From Calonectria ilicicola (Eukaryota; Ascomycota; Sordariomycetes; Hypocreales; Nectriaceae): a stretch of DNA of 64,000 nucleotides. The stretch spans positions 7,936,001-8,000,000 of the forward strand of contig CP085826.1 of the NCBI GenBank assembly GCA_020809705.1, written 5' to 3'. Both the position numbers and the translations under genes were made by a program. This document shows, piece by piece, positions 33,725 to 44,129 of the stretch; position 1 is the first letter of the stretch, and each line of letters opens with the position of its first letter. The notes beneath the pieces are model-generated. The model saw nothing but the letters and a program-made list of their open reading frames with translations, was not told the origin of the DNA and did not search any database.

Positions 33725-36094
33725 ATGGACGGGTGCGACCTTCGGGATGAGAGGCCTCTGAAACGTACTCGTCAGGCTTGTGACTCCTGTCGGTATGTGC
33801 ATGGATCAATGCAACTCAGTTCCAACTAACTAACGGCCCGCAGACGTAAAAAGTCAAAATGTTCAGGTGAACGACCAGTCTGCGCAACATGCGAGAGGCT
33901 GCGGCGGCAGTGTTCCTACACAATGGACCATCCCTACCCAGTTCATACTGAGCAACCTCAACATGAGCCTTTGCTCCACAGCCACAGTCCTGAAGAACGG
34001 TTTTCCCAGGCCCTCGCCGAGTCTGAAAAGAGATGGGTAAACAAGATCTGTCCTGCCTGTATGGACTCAATACTCATAGTGGATTTTACTATAGCAAAAT
34101 CGCATCGAGTCGTTGGAGTCGACGCTGGCTGAGCTGTTGCAAGGAATCAGAAACGGGAACCCTCCGTCCATCTCCTCAAGGGCACCTCAACAGAGTCACG
34201 AGGTTACTGCCATCAGTCCAGCGCTCACCCAGTCAATCGCGGCTGGGCCGACCGAAGCCCCCCAGTCCCCCTTTGAGAAAACACCAGCTGGTGTCACCTT
34301 GCCATCTAATGAAGTTATCCAAGCGCTGGCGCAGACATACTTGACATATTGTGACTCCCAACCACTGCCGTTATTTTCTCCAGTCAACTTTCCGACTTCG
34401 TTTGCCGAGCGTGAGCCAGAAGTAATATACGCTGTCTTGGCCTTTGCTTGCAAGGCTACAAGAAGTCCCCAGCATATGGAACCCGCCTACGGAATTGACC
34501 CTCAGGCTTACATTCGTACCGCACATCAATTAACATTGTCTCGAGTCGTCTCGCAGCGCGTGGAGCTTTCGACACTGCAGACCCTTATCCTGTTGGCTTT
34601 CCATGAACTAACGAGTACGTAAATTGTATCCAAGACTATCGGCTACAAGATTGAGTTCTAGAAAAGAAACCACTGACTTCTGAGCCAGATGGGAATATTC
34701 AACAGTGTCGAGTCCATTGTTCCATGGTAGCGACGATGGCTAGTTGTGCTGAATTACAGCGGGACATGCTCAGCCACAGAGATGAAAGAATGACTGAAGA
34801 GCGACGGCGTTGCTACTGGAGCATCGTGCTTCTCCATCGATTTTTGGGTGAAACCATTCCTATTGATAATCATCAGGCAAAACCTGTTTTCCCCAATAGT
34901 CCTGGCGTACCTCCCACGATCGCACTCAGTCCGCATGGTGAACGCCTGGCGGCATCACTGCCGCTGAATGAAGGGGAGGGCATCATATCGGTAGTTCTGC
35001 AGCTAACCGAGGCCTGGTCGATCGCTCAGAGGTATATCAAGAGTCAGAGATACCCTTTACCGGGACTTGCACCGTGGTCTCCCAAATCCGAGTACTCCCA
35101 GGCATTGGCGACAATCATGGACACTGGTCAGAAATTGCCACCAGTGCACAGGTATCGTTCTATACGATTGTCACACATTTCGAGTAACACTCTTGAAGAT
35201 ACAAGAGAATATTGGGGCCCCTGGTTTCTCAGCCGTTTTGTATACCACACCTCGTTATGTCTTTTGAACCACCCAATCCTCATCATGCGGCAGCTTCAAG
35301 GCAGCAAAGACGTCTCAGAGATATTTCTTCAGCAAAGCGTGTCCTCTCTATCACATCACACTAAATGGGTTATCCATTTTGTCGAATTTTTAGAATCTAG
35401 ACACTTTTTTGTCTCCGATCCGATTATTGCCTACTGCGCAGCGGTTGCAGCCACGATAGAGTTGCATCAGAGCTTCCTCGATGATGACCTCGGCGCCAGA
35501 AAGAAAAAACGGCAAAACTACGACGCATGCATCCAGTTTGTATCAAAGATGCGCCTTCAGTGGCCATGCGTGGATCAAATTGTTCGTACCGACCCCCCGT
35601 TGTGATTTATGTATATTGACTTCCATTAGGTGAAAAAACTACAAATGCTTGCGGAAACCATGTCGATTTCATATGAGAATATTCATTCTCAGAAAACCAA
35701 TAGCATCTCTATAGATATTTCTGGCTTTTTCGACATTCTCGACATCTCTTCGGTATTTTCCATCTCAGACAAAGCAACAACAGACAAGACCATCTTCGGG
35801 CCAACGTTGGCCTCCGAAGACTATCTGCAATCGCCGAATCAAACCAGCCTGATTCGCTTGCCCTCAATTACCGCCATAGAAACTAGAAGTGAAACTTCGG
35901 TGCAGAACAACGCTCCTGAATCTGACGAAGACCCGGCTGTGCAAGCAATTGACGCCCATGGAACAGCCAACGCTCATATATTTAGCAACGACATGTTGCT
36001 TCCAGCCGATCAACTTTTTAGCCACTACTTTCACAACATAAATACCTTGGATGCTATCTTTGGGGAATCCAATTCAGACAACCCCTTGATTTGA
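33725..36094 (+). CDS. Zn2Cys6 transcription factor with fungal-specific TF domain
   Basis: Five exons, 33725-33792, 33844-34036, 34095-34614, 34689-35581 and 35630-36094 (712 aa), with introns of 51, 58, 74 and 48 nt, all in frame. The first junction lies inside the zinc cluster: ACDSCR joined to RKKSKC, then ERPVCATCERLRRQC, giving a complete C6 pattern. A linker and a short coiled region (RIESLESTLAELLQGI) follow. The middle homology domain contains LAQTYLTYCDSQPLPLFSP, EPEVIYAVLAFACKA and RRRCYWSIVLLHRF. The N-terminal start is the first in-frame Met; no earlier one exists. Such proteins bind CGG-type DNA half-sites as nuclear regulators. Position makes the divergent D-lactate dehydrogenase and the convergent tartrate/malate-type dehydrogenase candidate targets. 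Confidence 0.92.
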
Positions 36095-36253
36095 AAGAGT
36101 CACGTACAAGAGAAATGTAGATTTAAGCAATGAGATGGGAGGATAAATGAATAAGCAAAATAGAGAAATGTAATAAGTCTACAACTGTGAGACCAGACCC
36201 CTCCTATATCTGACGTGATGGATTCAGTTATTATTTACATGCAGTCTAACTCG

Positions 36254-37363
36254 TTAAATGTGTGCTTTATGCACTGGTATAGACCTGGCGATTTCGCGCT
36301 CAATTGCCTCTCCCAGTGCCTGTGTTGTTCCTTTGCCTCCCATGTCAGGAGTCATAACTGAGACTTCGGAGCTAGCCAAGACTGTCTCAATAGCTTTTAG
36401 CATGGCATTGGCCGCATCATCGTATCCAAAGTGACCCAACAACATTTGACCAGCCCAAATCATGCCAATTGGGTTGGCGATGCCCTTGCCAGCAATATCA
36501 GGAGCACTGCCATGGACGGGCTCAAACAGACTGGGGAACTTGCCTTCGGGGTTAATATTTCCCGAGGGCGCTATTCCAATGGTTCCTGTGCAAGCTGGGC
36601 CGAGATCGGACAGAATATCTCCAAATAGATTGCTTCCGACAATGACATCAAACATCTCGGGTCTTTGCACAAAGTGGGCGGTGAGGATGTCGATGTGATA
36701 TTTGTCAAGGTTCACATCGGGGTATTTCTGGTGCATCTCAGCCACTCGTGCATCCCAATATGGCATTGTGATGCTGATGCCATTGCTCTTTGTCGCACTT
36801 GTAAGCTTCTTCCTTGGGCGGCTCTGAGCGAGGTCAAAGGCGTAGCGAAGAATACGATCCACACCAGTTCGAGTCATGACAGTCTCTTGAATGACGGTTT
36901 CGCGGTCGGTACCCTCGAATATCTTGCCACCAATAGAGCTGTATTCACCTTCGGTGTTCTCTCGCACAATCCAGAAATCGATGTCCCCAGGTGTCTTGTC
37001 GGCCAAGGGGCACTTAACTCCGGGCATCAGGCGACAGGGGCGCAGGTTAACATATTGGTCAAATTCCCGGCGGAACTTTAGCAGGCTACCCCATAAACTG
37101 ACGTCGTCGGGGACTTGAGAAGGCATCCCTACAGCTCCGAAAAAGAGTGCGTCGAATTTAAGAAGCTTCTCCTTCCAATCCAAGGGAAGCATGTCGCCAT
37201 GTTTCTCGTAGTAAGCGCAGCTGGCAAAGTCGAACTCTTCAAACTCGAGAGAAAGACCAAAGGCCTTGGCTGCGGCCTGCAGGCATTTCACGCCCCAAGG
37301 CGCAACCTCTGTGCCGATGCCATCACCGGGGATGACGGCGATTTTCAGGGACTTGGGCGCCAT
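36254..37363 (-). CDS. tartrate/D-malate-type dehydrogenase (isocitrate/isopropylmalate dehydrogenase superfamily)
   Basis: A single exon of 369 aa. It starts KIAVIPGDGIGTEV (NAD-binding strand) and has LRPCRLMPG, DFWIVRENTEGEYS (substrate and metal region), TSATKSNGISITMPYWD, the metal-binding SNLFGDILSDLG and EPVHGSAPDIAGKGIANP. Length and these motifs fit NAD-dependent tartrate dehydrogenase/decarboxylase (TtuC) and D-malate dehydrogenases better than LeuB or mitochondrial isocitrate dehydrogenase; the RENTEGEYS form is typical of the former. No mitochondrial presequence is seen. Reaction inferred: oxidation, with or without decarboxylation, of a 2-hydroxy acid such as tartrate, D-malate or isopropylmalate. 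The gene sits between two regulator genes and close to D-lactate dehydrogenase. Confidence 0.88.
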   Translation of the reverse strand: MAPKSLKIAVIPGDGIGTEVAPWGVKCLQAAAKAFGLSLEFEEFDFASCAYYEKHGDMLPLDWKEKLLKFDALFFGAVGMPSQVPDDVSLWGSLLKFRREFDQYVNLRPCRLMPGVKCPLADKTPGDIDFWIVRENTEGEYSSIGGKIFEGTDRETVIQETVMTRTGVDRILRYAFDLAQSRPRKKLTSATKSNGISITMPYWDARVAEMHQKYPDVNLDKYHIDILTAHFVQRPEMFDVIVGSNLFGDILSDLGPACTGTIGIAPSGNINPEGKFPSLFEPVHGSAPDIAGKGIANPIGMIWAGQMLLGHFGYDDAANAMLKAIETVLASSEVSVMTPDMGGKGTTQALGEAIEREIARSIPVHKAHI

Positions 37364-37756
37364 ATTTGATACTGCTTTAGGTGATAAATGACAATGTATG
37401 TAGGTAGACAGATAGCCTATGGAGAAGGGCCCTTGTCATTGCTATTTTAAATGCCAACTGACACTCTGCATTTCCACCATCATTGGCCTAGTCTCCGTAT
37501 TCTTCGCCCAAAAGAATTGCCGCTAGCGCACCGTGCACCAAACCATCTGTGATGGCGCTCACACATGACGGCACCAGCGACACCAAGAAGCGGGGCTTGC
37601 GCTAAAAAGAAAAGCCGACACGGTTTTCTGCAGCCAGGCAATGTCAGTTATTCCACCGACATCCCACATTGCGTCGGGTTTGATTACGAAAAAGAGCACG
37701 TCTTTACCGAGTCGGAATAACTTTTAGAAGAACGCCAGCCGATATCGCGCCGCATA
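37364..37756. promoter_or_regulatory. shared upstream region of the dehydrogenase and a small Zn2Cys6 gene
   Basis: A 393-bp divergent region without a gene. It contains CGG-rich patches (around 37670 and 37720) of the sort used as Zn2Cys6 half-sites, but I cannot define an operator. Confidence 0.4.
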
Positions 37757-38676
37757 ATGCCAGACACCCGAAGCCGGGCCGCATGCAACGGCTGTCGATC
37801 CCGAAAACAAAAGGTGCGCATCAATCAAGGGACAAAGTTAAGAATCATTTGGCTGATTGACCCAATCTAGTGTGACGAGAAAAAGTGAGGAGTGCCCTTT
37901 TGTGTAATATTAGAGAAACGCGTGCTCAAGTTACACAAGGCCGGAATGCTCAAGATGTCGTCAACTTGGTTCGAAGTGCACCTGGTCGAAAACCAGAAAA
38001 CGGTAAGCCATGCCTGTCCTTGCACCGCTTCGGGACACGATTTGACATGCGCACCAGAGGACCGGCCAAGGGATACGCTGAAGCACTAGAACGCCGACTG
38101 GAAGAAACGGAAATCGCTTTTCTGCGCCTGTTGCTTGCGTCACAAGGTCAAACACGTGCACAAGCTTTCCAAGACGACACTCTGGAGCTTGCTCAATCGT
38201 TCCGTGCAGGTTTCTATTCACGGGTGACTGCCAATCGACCTTCCGGTGGAAGTGAGCACCTGAAATCAGCCATTATGAACCAATGGGAAAAGCTCCCTTT
38301 GAAAACCTCGAGTGACATTGAGCAATGGACTGGGACAATGACCAGCAGCCCTAGTTCAATTGAAGCTAGCAGTATGGAGGTTGACCCCGAGATCACCCCA
38401 TCCCCTGGGTCCGGGCAACTACATGATACACCTTCTGACCAAGCAATCCAAAATATCTCATCTGGATGCGGCGAGGTGGATACTAGACTAATTACAACGC
38501 ACCAAGCCCTCAGCGATATCGAAGGTCAGCCACCGGAACGACGGCAGCTGCGACATGGGAGCTCTACAACTATTGCAAACCAATCAAGTAGCTCCGCAAA
38601 TGCAAGTCAAGGTATTCCAACCCCTAATTGCATGGTTGATCTGCCGGAAGATTTCAAGAGTCAGTTTTTGTGGTGA
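37757..38676 (+). CDS. small Zn2Cys6 DNA-binding protein without a middle homology domain
   Basis: Four exons, 37757-37813, 37871-37884, 37940-38002 and 38058-38676 (250 aa); introns of 57, 55 and 55 nt. The zinc cluster is spread over three exons, one of them only 14 nt: AACNGCRSRKQK, CDEKK, PECSRCRQLGSKC. All six cysteines are present. A basic linker (KTRKRGPAKG) leads into a helical segment YAEALERRLEETEIAFLRLL, probably a dimerisation coiled coil (20 residues quoted). The remainder is Ser/Thr-rich and low complexity. The C-terminus DFKSQFLW is a short motif I recall at the end of other small fungal Zn2Cys6 proteins. There is no fungal_trans domain, so it may act by dimerising or through its tail. 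It converges on the regulator gene at 38816. Confidence 0.85.
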
Positions 38677-38815
38677 TCGGCGCCCCAGATGGGTTGACTT
38701 TCGCCATGACGCACATCGACCATTATTCGCCCTTTGGTCTGCGTTGTATGATGCGAGTTTTGCTCCCGGCAACACATGTAGTATTCCCTTTCATGTTAGC
38801 TTATACGCCACCTTT

Positions 38816-40979
38816 TCAAGATATGTTTTGGAAAAGACTTCCAAAATCTGTGCTTGGTGCAAAATTTGTCATCTCCTGGCCATCAAAAAACTCGTTGGCT
38901 TGCGACATGTCGAAGCCAAAGTCGGGGCCTATATACTGAGGAAGAGAAATCCAGTTTGGTGGGGTCCGTAGATATGATTCATTAAGATTGTTCCACTCTG
39001 CTTGCATATCAATGGAGACGTCATTAGTTCCCACGCTTGGGTCGTAATATCTCTGTCGCTTGGTAGCCCGTTGATTGGGATCTGGAACTTGACTCGGTTG
39101 CAATGGATCACTTTCTTGAAGCATGGTGTCGTGATTTCGTCTTGTTTGTGTAATAGAATCTTTGGGAGCTGATTCGTCCTCACGTCCCGCATTTCGGGCA
39201 CGTAGCTTGGTGAATAATACGTCGAGTGCTGCACGACACTGTCCAGCGCTTGTCCAATTATTCGCCATAGCTTTTAAGACGGCTAGGCATTGTGAAATAT
39301 CCCTTGACGCATAAATTTAGAACCATCGCACGAAAAAGGGAAGCTACTTACGTTTGCGCTCTCACAAAAGGGTACTGATCAAGCAAGGCAGCAAATGAGA
39401 CGACCAGACCAGCCGTCCATACAGCTGATAGTGTACAAGGCCAGTACATGACAAACACGTCCTCCGTGTGCTTCTCTAAATGAGACAGAAGAGAGTGACT
39501 AGCATTGATAGCTAATTGCAAGCTGCTTTTAAAAACAACTCTTTGCCTTGGTAATGAGAGAAATGGGCGGTTAACGAGTAGGAGACTGTGATTGTACAAG
39601 GTCGTGAAGAAGCTACGGTGAGGCGATAATAAACAATCGCGTGTCCCAGCCGAGTCATCTTGAAATGTTAATGGAAGTCCATTCCACCAGGCATGAATGC
39701 GGTAGGTGATCTCTTGTACCGTTTCTTGAATCACCATGCGATCATGAATAGATCTATGAAAGAGATCCAAAATCTCACCCAGAAGCCTAGAGTGCGTCGC
39801 CACATAGCCAAGAATAGCCTCAATCCGGTCACCCCCAATATTCAGGTGCTGTCCGGCAGTGGTTGAAATGGCTGGAGATGGCTGACCGAGGCTTTCTTTG
39901 TCGGCCTCACCAATGTGGCTGGTGTGTTGTTGGTGTATCGGCAAGTGAGCGAGTACATCTTGAGAGGGTCCCTCTTGAGATGTGTTGATGGCAGCCGTCA
40001 CCGCCACTGGTCGATGCATCTCTTCCATGCCAGGGATGCATACGTCGATGTCTGAATCATGAAAGCTCATTGGGTGACCCAGAGCTTGACCAATGTGTCT
40101 ATCGAAAACGTATGCACACCAGAAAATGCGTTTGCGAATTGCCCTCTTTTCCTCGGGCAGTTGGCTGTAGCGAAAGGGACATCGGTGGAGGCCCATGTTA
40201 AAAATGACCCGCGTCAGGACCCCATGAACAGTCGACGCAGCCCTCAAGGACATGACCGTTATCAGATAGAGTTCTGCAGACAATAGCGCTTGGAGGCTGG
40301 TAATGTCCGGGCTGCTGTAGACGGGTCCGAGGAGTTGCATTAGTGCTTGTGTCGATTGAATGCGATGAGAGGGATCCAAGTCAATGCCGGGGGCTGTAGC
40401 CGCAATATTTAGGATGCATTGGACGTTTATTGCTCGACATAATTTCTCGTATGAGTATCGAGAAGAGCAATCACTGGGGTCAGCCGCTAGCCCTTCTGAG
40501 TATGCCAGGTTGATATCTTCAAGGAAGGTTTGACCATGAAGAAACGGAAATATTGGGTGCCAGTACCGAAAGTAGGCCATGATTAGCTGCTTTGTGATGG
40601 CAGGAGGAGGCACAGTCCCCAATGTTGAGAGCCCACAAGGCCGTGTTTCTTTGCTCAATTGCGGGCCGATCGGGACTGCTTCTGGGGACGGATTGCTGCT
40701 GCTCACTGGTCTTGGAGCATTTCCCGATCCGCCAAAGCAGCCATCATGTGTCGATCCTGGGTCATTATTGGACTCGCCTTGCACCTCGTGCCCATTGCTT
40801 AAATCCGGGGGCGGTGATATGCTCAAAAAAGCACGGAAGACGGTGTCTGCAAAGAAGACGCCGCTTGCACTGCCAATGAATTCACTTCGCCCCGAGCCAA
40901 GAGCCACAAAGCTTCCGATTTCGAGCGGGGGAATCATGGCAGCTTTTGATCTCCGCCCTTCCTCCCGTGACAGAGACAT
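38816..40979 (-). CDS. fungal-specific TF-domain protein apparently lacking a zinc cluster
   Basis: Two exons, 39352-40979 and 38816-39302 (704 aa), with a 49-nt intron that restores VRAQTDISQCLAVLKAMA. The central part is a clear middle homology domain: AYFRYWHPIFPFLHGQTFL, NVQCILNIAATAPGI, HGVLTRVIFNMGLHRCP, KRIFWCAYVFDRHIGQALG, then SFHDSDIDVCIPG. I find no Zn2Cys6 cluster upstream in any frame. The frame stays open to about 41150. A possible extra first exon (ATG at 41193, 43-nt intron ending at 41151) would add sequence such as RYWPQQRSCLIGRPGD, still without a zinc cluster. Start at 40979 is the first in-frame ATG. It could be a truncated gene or a regulator that works through a partner. 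Confidence 0.82.
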
Positions 40980-41278
40980 TTCGGGAAAGAAATAAGATCC
41001 CGCGTTCTCATTGACCACAAAGTCGGCTCTACCACCAGTGTTTCCAGTCAGATGAGGAACCAGCCAGCTGCCATCCCCACCATGAAGCGGAGCATCTCCT
41101 GGCCGCCCAATCAGACAGCTTCTTTGCTGTGGCCAATATCTACAATTGGTTTAGTCTGGAGGCCTTCGCACTTTTGTTTCACCGATCAAGCATCGGTTAA
41201 TCTTTCACCCGATTCTCATGACATTGGGGGGCTGAAGCTGTGAGGAATTAACAACCAATTTAACCATGGATTCGAATA
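40980..41278. other. region between the GH78 3' repeat and the regulator gene
   Basis: Upstream sequence of the regulator gene on the minus strand. It contains the possible extra N-terminal exon of that gene (ATG at 41193). No other gene. Confidence 0.35.
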
Positions 41279-41395
41279 TCTAATTAACTATAATGTTGAC
41301 GATTGATACGAATTTTTAGTGGAGCTCTATTGGATACGACGGGCCGAGCCTATCTATACCGAATTCCGGCAATGTAATTCATTCATCATCCAGTT
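41279..41395. repeat. 117-bp direct repeat, copy 1 (end and 3' flank of the GH78 gene)
   Basis: Same length and orientation as 44523-44639, with about 15 mismatches by eye (roughly 87% identity) and no gaps. It includes the last five codons and stop of the GH78 gene plus its 3' flank. Confidence 0.85.
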
Positions 41396-44129
41396 TGTAA
41401 GTGAATGAATGCGTACCCGACTCAATGGTTTTTACATCCCTATCTCCAAGTACCACCTCGGCAATTGCAAATGGAGGAATCTCAACTTCGAGATTAACAT
41501 TTCCGGTTTCAGGCTCGATTTTCCATGAACTTCGTACAATTCCCAGAGGAGTGTCCACCGAGGCAGCAGCACGTAAGATACCGCCTCCAATGACTGGCGA
41601 GATCCTAATTCGGCGCCATCCGGAAGAAATAGGATAGATGCCAGCCACTCCTTCTTGGAGCCACTGCGCTACTGTACCAAATGCATAGTGATTATGAGAC
41701 ATGAAGGCATTTCCTTTCTTGTCAAAGCCGGCCCAATCTTCCCAAGTTGTGGTAGCTCCTTTTTTAATCTGATATAGCCAAGACGGTACCCCGTCTTGCA
41801 TTAGTATTTTATACGCAATATCTGGTCGTCCGTTGTTGGCCAGAGCCGGTAGAAGAAGGCCAGTACTCATAAACCCGGTGGCAAGGTGGAAACCAGCTTT
41901 TTCAACTAGTTCAGCCAGTCGTTTGACTGCTCCCATTCTTTGGTGTGGCTCAAGCAGGTCGAACGCAAGACCACGAACATAGTCGTCCTGACAGTCTTGG
42001 CCTATGCGCTCACCATCCTGTCGGACAAAAGCCTGCCTCCAAGCTTGGCTGGCCTTCTGAAATATATTCTGGTAATAGACTTCGTCTTCTTCTTTCCCTA
42101 GGACCTTTGACGTTCTTGACAGTAAATCGGCAGAATGGGCGAGATAGGCCGTGGAAATGGCCGGGTTGTTCCACAGTACTTGTCCCAGCGTGTAAATGAA
42201 CGAGTCGCTTGCTCTAAGCCACTCACCCCACTGGAACCCAGTGTCAAGAATGTACTTTTCAAGCTCGCCAATGCCTCCGAAAAGCCATCGTCGCCAGCTG
42301 GTTCCCTCCCTGGCGCGTTTTGCCAGACTGTCGACCCAACTCTTCATACTTTCGTATTGGCTTTCCAGAATAGTCTCATCGCCGTAGTACCAGTACATTG
42401 ACCACGGGATGATTACAGAGGCATCTCCCCAGCCGGTAGACTCACAGGTAACCCTTCCAAACAAGGACATGCCACCTCGATGTTTGGATGCTGCGCTGGG
42501 GATGAAAGGTGGTATATTGCCATCTGGTAACTGCTCGGCGGCAAGATTTCTCATGTATCTTCGGAAGAAGGATCGCACATTGAAATATTTGGTCGCAGTC
42601 GGAAAAAAGACTTGAATATCGCCAGTCCAACCCATGCGTTCCCTTGTGGGGCAATCCGTAGCGGTGTCGGTGAGATTGCCCAGAGTGCTCCAAAAGACAT
42701 TACGGTATAATGTTTCCAATCTCTCGTCCGAGCAAGAAAAGCTACTCTGTGACAAGGCGGCGACACATTGGAGTGGAGTTGAAACATCCTTACTTAAAAC
42801 GCCGCTGGTGCTGCCAACAAAGTCTGTTCCAATGATGATGGCTTCAACATCTGATGGCTGAAGCATTTTTTCCATTCCTTCCACGCCCACATAGCGAAAC
42901 CCATATATTCCGAACCATGGCTGATAGTCAAGCTCCTCATCTGAAAGAATTATATTGTCTTGCTGTGGTTGATCCGGCATTGGACCAGGTGCCACATAGG
43001 TCAAGTCTATTTCTCCATTCCGACCAACGATTTCACTGTAAGACAAAGTGATTTGCGACCCTGGCGCTCCTTGAAGATGGATTCTGACAATGCCTGTCAA
43101 ATTTTGACCAAAATCAATAATTTGATGTCCATTTGGTGACTGGGTAATTGTGTGACAGCGAAGCCGAAAAACTTCTTGGACTCTTTCGACTTCTTCGCAC
43201 ACGAGATACTTTAATGGGAAAAAGACAATTTCGACAGGGTTCCCCGTAGCTAATTGTGTAGCCTCCTTTGGAGGTAGTCCTAGCCATGCATCATGAGAAA
43301 TCCTGTCATCGACAGATTGACCGTGTTTCGGATCTGAATGGACAAGTTTGCCGTCATAAGCTTGCCATGATTGATCAGTTATGTGAGATATGGTGGTTCC
43401 ATTGCTGAGGCCAACCTCGACTTGAACCAATGCTGCCAAACGATCGCCATAGCATCCTCGGCCCTCAATGCCAAGGTGACCCTTGAATCGTCCATCAGCA
43501 ACGACAATGCTCAGATTATTTATTCCAACGCGAACGTATGGTGTAATGTCGTATGTCTGGTATTCGATGTACGAATCGAATGGGGTCCAGCGAGGCACGA
43601 GCGACGTTCCAGTGATGTTTGTGCCGTTTATGAGGAACTTGTACCATCCACAAGCAGTGGCATATGCTCGGCCATGAACTGGTGTGTCAGGAATATTAAA
43701 CTCACTGCGCAAGTATATGGGCTTGTCATCGCTTGGGCCACCACTTCCAACAGGGCTAATCCAATGTGCAATCCAACCCTTTGGATCCAGAATTCCAGTC
43801 TCAAACCACGTCGAGTCGCTGAAGTTTGTACCATAAACCTCGTTACAGACACAAACCCGCCAGAAATATCGTTGCCGACTACTCAAAGGAGGCCCGCTGT
43901 ATCGAATTCTAAAGAGAGATTTGGCCGCGGTGAGCTCGCTACTTTCCCAGCAACGAGCGGCTGAGTCGAAGCTGTCATTGAATGAAACCTGGACAGTGAA
44001 CTTTCTTGATACTCCCGATTCCTCATCTGAATTGGCGGTGACACGCCATTCAAACTCGGGCCTTGGTGTGTCGATGCCAAGAGGCTCTTTCAGTTCATTT
44101 GTCTTGAGGGATGATAGAAGAAATGGCAT
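41379..44129 (-). CDS. GH78 alpha-L-rhamnosidase, predicted intracellular
   Basis: An intronless frame of 916 aa. Order of parts: N-terminal beta domains with PLGIDTPRPEFEWRV; the Bac_rhamnosid_N region GWIAHWISP and YATACGWYKFLING; the beta domain HQIIDFGQNLTGIVRIH; then the (alpha/alpha)6 barrel with DCPTRERMGWTGDIQVF (acidic substrate residues), TGWGDASVIIPWSMYWYYGD and TTTWEDWAGF; and a C-terminal beta sandwich. All are hallmarks of GH78, which releases terminal L-rhamnose from plant glycosides, pectin side chains or flavonoids. The N-terminus (MPFLLSSLKTNELKEP) is not a signal peptide, so the enzyme should act in the cytosol on imported glycosides. Lack of introns in a 2.7-kb gene is notable. 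Neighbouring regulators may control it. Confidence 0.95.
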   Translation of the reverse strand: MPFLLSSLKTNELKEPLGIDTPRPEFEWRVTANSDEESGVSRKFTVQVSFNDSFDSAARCWESSELTAAKSLFRIRYSGPPLSSRQRYFWRVCVCNEVYGTNFSDSTWFETGILDPKGWIAHWISPVGSGGPSDDKPIYLRSEFNIPDTPVHGRAYATACGWYKFLINGTNITGTSLVPRWTPFDSYIEYQTYDITPYVRVGINNLSIVVADGRFKGHLGIEGRGCYGDRLAALVQVEVGLSNGTTISHITDQSWQAYDGKLVHSDPKHGQSVDDRISHDAWLGLPPKEATQLATGNPVEIVFFPLKYLVCEEVERVQEVFRLRCHTITQSPNGHQIIDFGQNLTGIVRIHLQGAPGSQITLSYSEIVGRNGEIDLTYVAPGPMPDQPQQDNIILSDEELDYQPWFGIYGFRYVGVEGMEKMLQPSDVEAIIIGTDFVGSTSGVLSKDVSTPLQCVAALSQSSFSCSDERLETLYRNVFWSTLGNLTDTATDCPTRERMGWTGDIQVFFPTATKYFNVRSFFRRYMRNLAAEQLPDGNIPPFIPSAASKHRGGMSLFGRVTCESTGWGDASVIIPWSMYWYYGDETILESQYESMKSWVDSLAKRAREGTSWRRWLFGGIGELEKYILDTGFQWGEWLRASDSFIYTLGQVLWNNPAISTAYLAHSADLLSRTSKVLGKEEDEVYYQNIFQKASQAWRQAFVRQDGERIGQDCQDDYVRGLAFDLLEPHQRMGAVKRLAELVEKAGFHLATGFMSTGLLLPALANNGRPDIAYKILMQDGVPSWLYQIKKGATTTWEDWAGFDKKGNAFMSHNHYAFGTVAQWLQEGVAGIYPISSGWRRIRISPVIGGGILRAAASVDTPLGIVRSSWKIEPETGNVNLEVEIPPFAIAEVVLGDRDVKTIESGTHSFTYKLDDE

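Noticed and set aside
37757..40979. The small Zn2Cys6 gene and the zinc-less regulator being one split gene
   Set aside because: They lie on opposite strands and converge. The small protein has its own plausible C-terminus (QFLW).
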